Positions 60,695 to 64,000 of a stretch of 64,000 bases of DNA are shown here, piece after piece; the first letter of the stretch is position 1, and each line of letters begins with the position of its first letter. The stretch lies in NCBI GenBank assembly GCA_963753905.1, contig CAVWDZ010000001.1, positions 2,418,001-2,482,000 on the forward strand. Reading direction: 5' to 3'. Below the pieces are notes generated by a model. It worked only from the letters and a program-made list of their open reading frames with translations, had not been told where the DNA came from and did no database searches. The DNA comes from Bog-756 sp963753905. GTDB lineage: Bacteria; Actinomycetota; Acidimicrobiia; Acidimicrobiales; RAAP-2. A program made the position numbers and the translations under genes.

Positions 60695-61834
60695 TCATCG
60701 GTGGGGAGCACCGGGCACTCTGTGATGCTTGTCAGGCGTCGACAACTTTGTCGGAGTACCGCAGACGTCGTCGGGCCCGGGATCGGTGTTGGGATGAGAA
60801 TTTCTGGCCGCCTCCGGCGCCAGCGCCCCTGGCCCGTTAGCCCGCGCTGTGTCATCAGGCCCGGGATCAGTATTGGGATGTGCGCCCTGCCGCACAAACC
60901 AGGAGGCGATCGCCCCGACGGCACGGCCGAGCGTCCACGAGAGGTCGTCGGGACCCGGGTCGGTGATCTTCTTCCTGGTCAATGTTAGTGCAGACTTGTT
61001 TACGGCATTGGGCCCTGTAGCTTGCACCGTATCGTCGGGACCGGGCTCGTTAAAGTGATTGCCACAAGCCTCGACTGCCGGCGGGACCTCATTGCATGCT
61101 TCAACAGCCATTCCGGCCGAAGCGATACAGACTGCAGTTACCCAAGCTGCCGTTGCGCATTCCCCGATAGTCGCCCCTGTCTCAACGGCGTCACCCACGT
61201 CAACGAGCGGCGCCGTACCTGCGTCCAAAGGATCCGAAGCAGGCGTTCCCCCCTCAAGATTCGGAGCGGGCGTGGGCGTTCCTCCGTCCGACACAGGAGG
61301 AGTCACGCCTCCGGTCGGATCTTCGTCAGAGGCAAGACTTCCGGCCGAAGGCACAAGCCCGATCGAACACCCGGACCCGCCAGAGCCAGCGGAACCAGCA
61401 GCACCGAGGTGTTGACTGGACTGGCTTCCGGCACCCAGGCTAGGGCCGCTGGGGAAGGAGCCGGCACCAGCGGCACCGAGGTTCAGGCTGAACTGGCTTC
61501 CGGCACCCAGGCTAGGGCCGCTGGGGAAGGAGCCGGCACCAGCGGCACCGAGGTTCTGGCTGAACTGGCTTCCGGCACCCAGGCTAGGGCCGCCGAAGGA
61601 GTCGGCACCGAGGTTCTGCTCGCTTGCTGGAGGCGCAGGGACGGCGCTTGAGATCGTCGGCTCCTCTTGCTTGGCCGGTTGAACCGTGTTTGACACCGAA
61701 GCGACCTCAGGGGGTGAGGCCAAGGGGTGCAGCTCCGATGCGCCAGCCTGGGCGAATCCCGACAGAGATGTCACCGTGATAACGACCCCGAGTGCAACCA
61801 CTCTTGCCAGGTTCCTGTGAAGGTTGATACTCAT
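60695..61834 (-). CDS. secreted PGPDD-repeat protein, unknown function
   Basis: A 379-residue exported protein with a signal peptide (LARVVALGVVITVTSLSGFA, cleavage near QAGA). Residues about 75-145 contain three tandem copies of a 24-residue unit (GPSLGAGSQFSQNLGAAGAG plus SFPS). The C-terminal part has four Asp/Pro motifs TDPGPDD or EPGPDD spaced 28-40 residues apart. Cys residues lie in the middle (ECATAAWVTAVC). Looks like a disordered surface protein with possible calcium- or protein-binding DPGPDD motifs. ATG 61834 follows AAAGGAG. Confidence 0.65.
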   Translation of the reverse strand: MSINLHRNLARVVALGVVITVTSLSGFAQAGASELHPLASPPEVASVSNTVQPAKQEEPTISSAVPAPPASEQNLGADSFGGPSLGAGSQFSQNLGAAGAGSFPSGPSLGAGSQFSLNLGAAGAGSFPSGPSLGAGSQSSQHLGAAGSAGSGGSGCSIGLVPSAGSLASDEDPTGGVTPPVSDGGTPTPAPNLEGGTPASDPLDAGTAPLVDVGDAVETGATIGECATAAWVTAVCIASAGMAVEACNEVPPAVEACGNHFNEPGPDDTVQATGPNAVNKSALTLTRKKITDPGPDDLSWTLGRAVGAIASWFVRQGAHPNTDPGPDDTARANGPGALAPEAARNSHPNTDPGPDDVCGTPTKLSTPDKHHRVPGAPHR

Positions 61835-61955
61835 TTTCCCGCTCCTTTCTAGGGTTTCCAGGATTAGGAGCGGCTGGAGCGGCAGATCTTGCAACTTTTT
61901 GGGAAATCTTCGATAACGGCCAGATCTGAAGTCGATGGTCACTAGGCCATCGGCT

Positions 61956-63653
61956 CTAACCGTCTTCGGTGAGATGGACCAGGGCCACCCAATGTCTCGG
62001 ATGCGGCACCCTCTCTCCTGACCGCACCTTGCCCGCAGCTGTCGCCGACATCCCGGTCGCCCTAGCGATCGTCGTGACACTGAGCGTTACCAATCCAGGC
62101 AGCACGTTCTCACGGAACCACTCGGCATCGAAGACCTCCCCCTTGTGCGCTGCCACCCACTCCCGCTGCAGTTCCCGTTGAGCAGCATTCGCCGTCTGAC
62201 GACGGGACCGGGCATCCCCCGTATGGGTGGGAGGAGTTCCCCCACCGGCCACGACCTTCCGGGTGGCAACCTGCGAGGCGGAGGCCATCTCGACCCCGAC
62301 CTCCTTCCTCCGTTCCGCCAGGCATCCAGGGCAGTAGGTCCCCCTCCTCCGGGGACGGTCCGGTTCGGGGGTGAGCCCCAACCCGCACCCCTTGCAGACG
62401 GGCAGAGGAAGGGTGGCCTCGACCTGCGCACGTGGCTTCTGCCTGGGCTTTCTCCGTGGGGGCATGCCGGCATGGGCAGGTCCTATCGAGGCAGTTCCTT
62501 CACCTGCACCTATCCCCACCCTTCTGCGTGCAGCCGCCTTGTGTTTCTCACCTGTCAGGACGGAGGGAGTAGCCACGTCATAGGGGCTGGCATCGGCCAG
62601 GAGCTGGACGACGTGCTCGACCACTGGGGCAAGGGCTGTGGAGAACCCCGGCATCGCCTCGGCCAGCCGGTGGGAAAGTGGTGGAAGAACCCGCACCACT
62701 CCTCGGGCATCCTCGTGGAAATCCCGCCACCGGAGAGGATGGGTCCGGAGCAGCCGCAGGACATGTCGGTCAGCCACCGGGCGGGCTGCCTCGATGAGGT
62801 CGAGGACGAAGCTGGCCCGGCCCTTCATGTCGGCATGCAGCACCCCGATGCCCGGGTCGAGCCCCACGGCGAGGGTGGCCAGGTGACCCTCTGCCTCCAC
62901 CAGCCGGTAGCAGTAGTTAAGGAGCGCGTTGATCGGATCCGTAGCGTTCCGGGCAGTCCCGGATGTCACTGCAGAGCGTCGCCCCTCGAACTGGAGCCAG
63001 TTGGCTGGTACCCGCTTGGCGTCCGCCTTCACGAAGGCAGCCTCGACCTGGTCCCAGGCCGACCAGTAGAGGTTGGCGGCCGAGGCTTCCAGCTGGCGGA
63101 CCTCTTCTAGAGTGGACGATTGGTCCACCCCACGGGAGATCCGGACGATGGTCTCGGCCACCTCTGGTGATGCCAGCTCATGTTCAGCCACGGAGGCCTG
63201 GCCGGCCAACTTCAGTGTGATTAGGTACTTGGCGATCCCCAGGCCGGTCGAAGTCCCGAGCGCCAGCGCCTGGGCGCGTCGGAGCCTGGCATCGTCGTTG
63301 GCCACCCGGGTCGAGGCCGATGTGACCTCACCAGTCTTTGGATCGAGCATCAAGAGACCGATCCCGAGCTGGTCGAGCCACCGGTAGGCCTCGACGGTGA
63401 TGTGGCCCGTCGTGGCCGTGATCACCAATCGGGCGAGGCCGTGGGTGGCCCGGTTGTAGGTGCGGACCCGGCGTTGTCGGCCGATGCCGTCGCTGACCAT
63501 CAGGCGGCCGGATCGGGTCGTGACACTGATCCCGTGGCCGTCGACGACGCACACGGCGGGGTTCTCTGCGTCCCGACCGAAGATGAGCGACGTGGCTGAT
63601 GGGTCCGAGTCGAGGATCTCGTCAGTAGCTGTCAGTTTCTCTACCTGAGTCAT
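61956..63653 (-). CDS. cas1: solo Cas1 with C-terminal zinc-binding and HTH extension
   Basis: A 565-residue protein. Residues about 30-330 are Cas1, the integrase of CRISPR adaptation: GISVTTRSGRLMVSDGIGRQ, LEASAANLYW with Glu189, GLDPGIGVLHAD with His273 and SFVLDLIEAARP with Asp285, so all three metal ligands are kept. Residues 420-444 carry two CxxC pairs (VCKGCGLGL and YCPGCLAER). The last 60 residues hold an HTH-like segment (VTTIARATGMSATAAGKVRS). Normal Cas1 is about 300-330 residues. No cas2 or CRISPR array is in the window. The start ATG abuts the stop of the next upstream gene. Confidence 0.85.
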   Translation of the reverse strand: MTQVEKLTATDEILDSDPSATSLIFGRDAENPAVCVVDGHGISVTTRSGRLMVSDGIGRQRRVRTYNRATHGLARLVITATTGHITVEAYRWLDQLGIGLLMLDPKTGEVTSASTRVANDDARLRRAQALALGTSTGLGIAKYLITLKLAGQASVAEHELASPEVAETIVRISRGVDQSSTLEEVRQLEASAANLYWSAWDQVEAAFVKADAKRVPANWLQFEGRRSAVTSGTARNATDPINALLNYCYRLVEAEGHLATLAVGLDPGIGVLHADMKGRASFVLDLIEAARPVADRHVLRLLRTHPLRWRDFHEDARGVVRVLPPLSHRLAEAMPGFSTALAPVVEHVVQLLADASPYDVATPSVLTGEKHKAAARRRVGIGAGEGTASIGPAHAGMPPRRKPRQKPRAQVEATLPLPVCKGCGLGLTPEPDRPRRRGTYCPGCLAERRKEVGVEMASASQVATRKVVAGGGTPPTHTGDARSRRQTANAAQRELQREWVAAHKGEVFDAEWFRENVLPGLVTLSVTTIARATGMSATAAGKVRSGERVPHPRHWVALVHLTEDG

Positions 63654-63998
63654 CTACCCCGCCCTTCCCGGCCGGCCTGGTGGCAGGAACTTGCGCCTGC
63701 GAGCCCCGCTCACCCAGCCGGCTGCGGTGCTCCGACTCACATGGTGAGCCTCACCGATGGCGGCGGTCGGATTGGTGACGCCCCCCTGGCGAAGCGTGGC
63801 GTACTCCTGTGCGATCTCGGAATAGAAGGATTCGGGATGTCCCCGTCTTCCCGGTCGGGACTCCGATGAACCCCGGGGAAGCCTCCTACCATGGCGTGCC
63901 GCTTCGACCGCCCGCTCCAGGTTCTTTGCTTCGGGGTTGTCGAAGAACCTCCGCGTTTCGAGGCTCGGGTCGGAATGAAGCACCCAGGCGGAATCGGC
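63654..63998 (-). CDS. HTH DNA-binding protein, cut by the right window edge
   Basis: At least 114 codons, open to the edge; GTG 63983 is only the first visible start. ESFYSEIAQEYATLRQGG and the HTH AAIGEAHHVSRSTAAGWVSG plus ARRRKFL resemble small actinobacterial DNA-binding proteins that read SRSTVxxWVxxARxxGFL. The TAG stop is followed at once by the Cas1 ATG, so it is almost surely in one operon with Cas1 and may guide or regulate it. Confidence 0.65.
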   Translation of the reverse strand, partial: ADSAWVLHSDPSLETRRFFDNPEAKNLERAVEAARHGRRLPRGSSESRPGRRGHPESFYSEIAQEYATLRQGGVTNPTAAIGEAHHVSRSTAAGWVSGARRRKFLPPGRPGRAG

Positions 63999-64000
63999 GA

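Noticed and set aside
60766..61590. Short repeated sequences near cas1, considered as a CRISPR array
   Set aside because: The repeats are in-frame coding repeats (24-residue units and PGPDD motifs) of a secreted protein, with no constant repeat-spacer layout.

Overview
The window is 64 kb of GC-rich DNA that reads as the chromosome of a high-GC actinobacterium. The best guess is class Acidimicrobiia, from three kinds of evidence: secreted proteins built on GYWLxxxDGGVFxFGDAxFxGS repeats, many GTG starts and TAnnnT-plus-7-nt leaderless starts, and a metabolic repertoire of DUF35/thiolase pairs, P450, SDRs, hotdog thioesterases and a sulfatase. This taxonomic call is inference; there is no rRNA in the window.

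Left part (1-13.9 kb) is accessory. It starts with an IS1380-type transposase cut by the window edge, then a methyltransferase, a hotdog thioesterase, a GNAT-AAA+ fusion, an aldo/keto reductase, a small HTH pair and a decayed toxin-antitoxin locus. An intact tRNA-Glu(CTC) gene at 13627-13702 (minus strand, next to tRNA-Gln) has two further direct copies of its 3' half at 6770-6813 and 12088-12134. These look like attachment sites of two tandem islands. The inner one carries an RHH-Doc toxin-antitoxin pair and a SpoU methyltransferase. The outer one carries a secreted NHL/Ig/TIG protein with an internal micro-inversion, a secreted RCC1-repeat protein and an ORF-less group II intron-like RNA.

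The middle (14-50 kb) is mostly ordinary chromosome. It holds a phosphonate-type oxidoreductase/hydrolase pair, gltX, a translationally coupled DUF35/DUF35/thiolase/thiolase cluster with a ferredoxin, a divergent sulfatase, a low-molecular-weight phosphatase beside an antiporter remnant, an SDR and a DapB-like oxidoreductase, an ABC exporter with trmO, an HdeD-like protein, an SDR-P450 pair, and an EfeU-type iron permease under an IdeR-like box. It continues with nitrobindin, two tandem-hotdog proteins, a GH13 glucosidase, an XRE regulator, a glutamic peptidase carrying a repeat domain, a nitroreductase, a large secreted propeller protein, a Crp-type regulator, an ArsR/MFS divergent pair with a palindromic operator, and a Tat-exported phospholipase C-like enzyme.

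The right part (51.7-64 kb) is again accessory. An IS21 left end is fused to a decapitated tyrosine recombinase. Next come a 14-repeat RCC1-like secreted protein, a two-propeller secreted protein, and a single-chain membrane-tethered ECF sigma factor (sigma2-sigma4, zinc anti-sigma motif, one membrane helix, extracellular six-repeat domain). A secreted PGPDD-repeat protein follows. Last is a solo Cas1 with C-terminal zinc-binding and HTH extensions, abutting a DNA-binding protein at the window edge, with no cas2 and no CRISPR array in view. The tethered sigma factor and the solo Cas1 are the strongest candidates for under-described systems.
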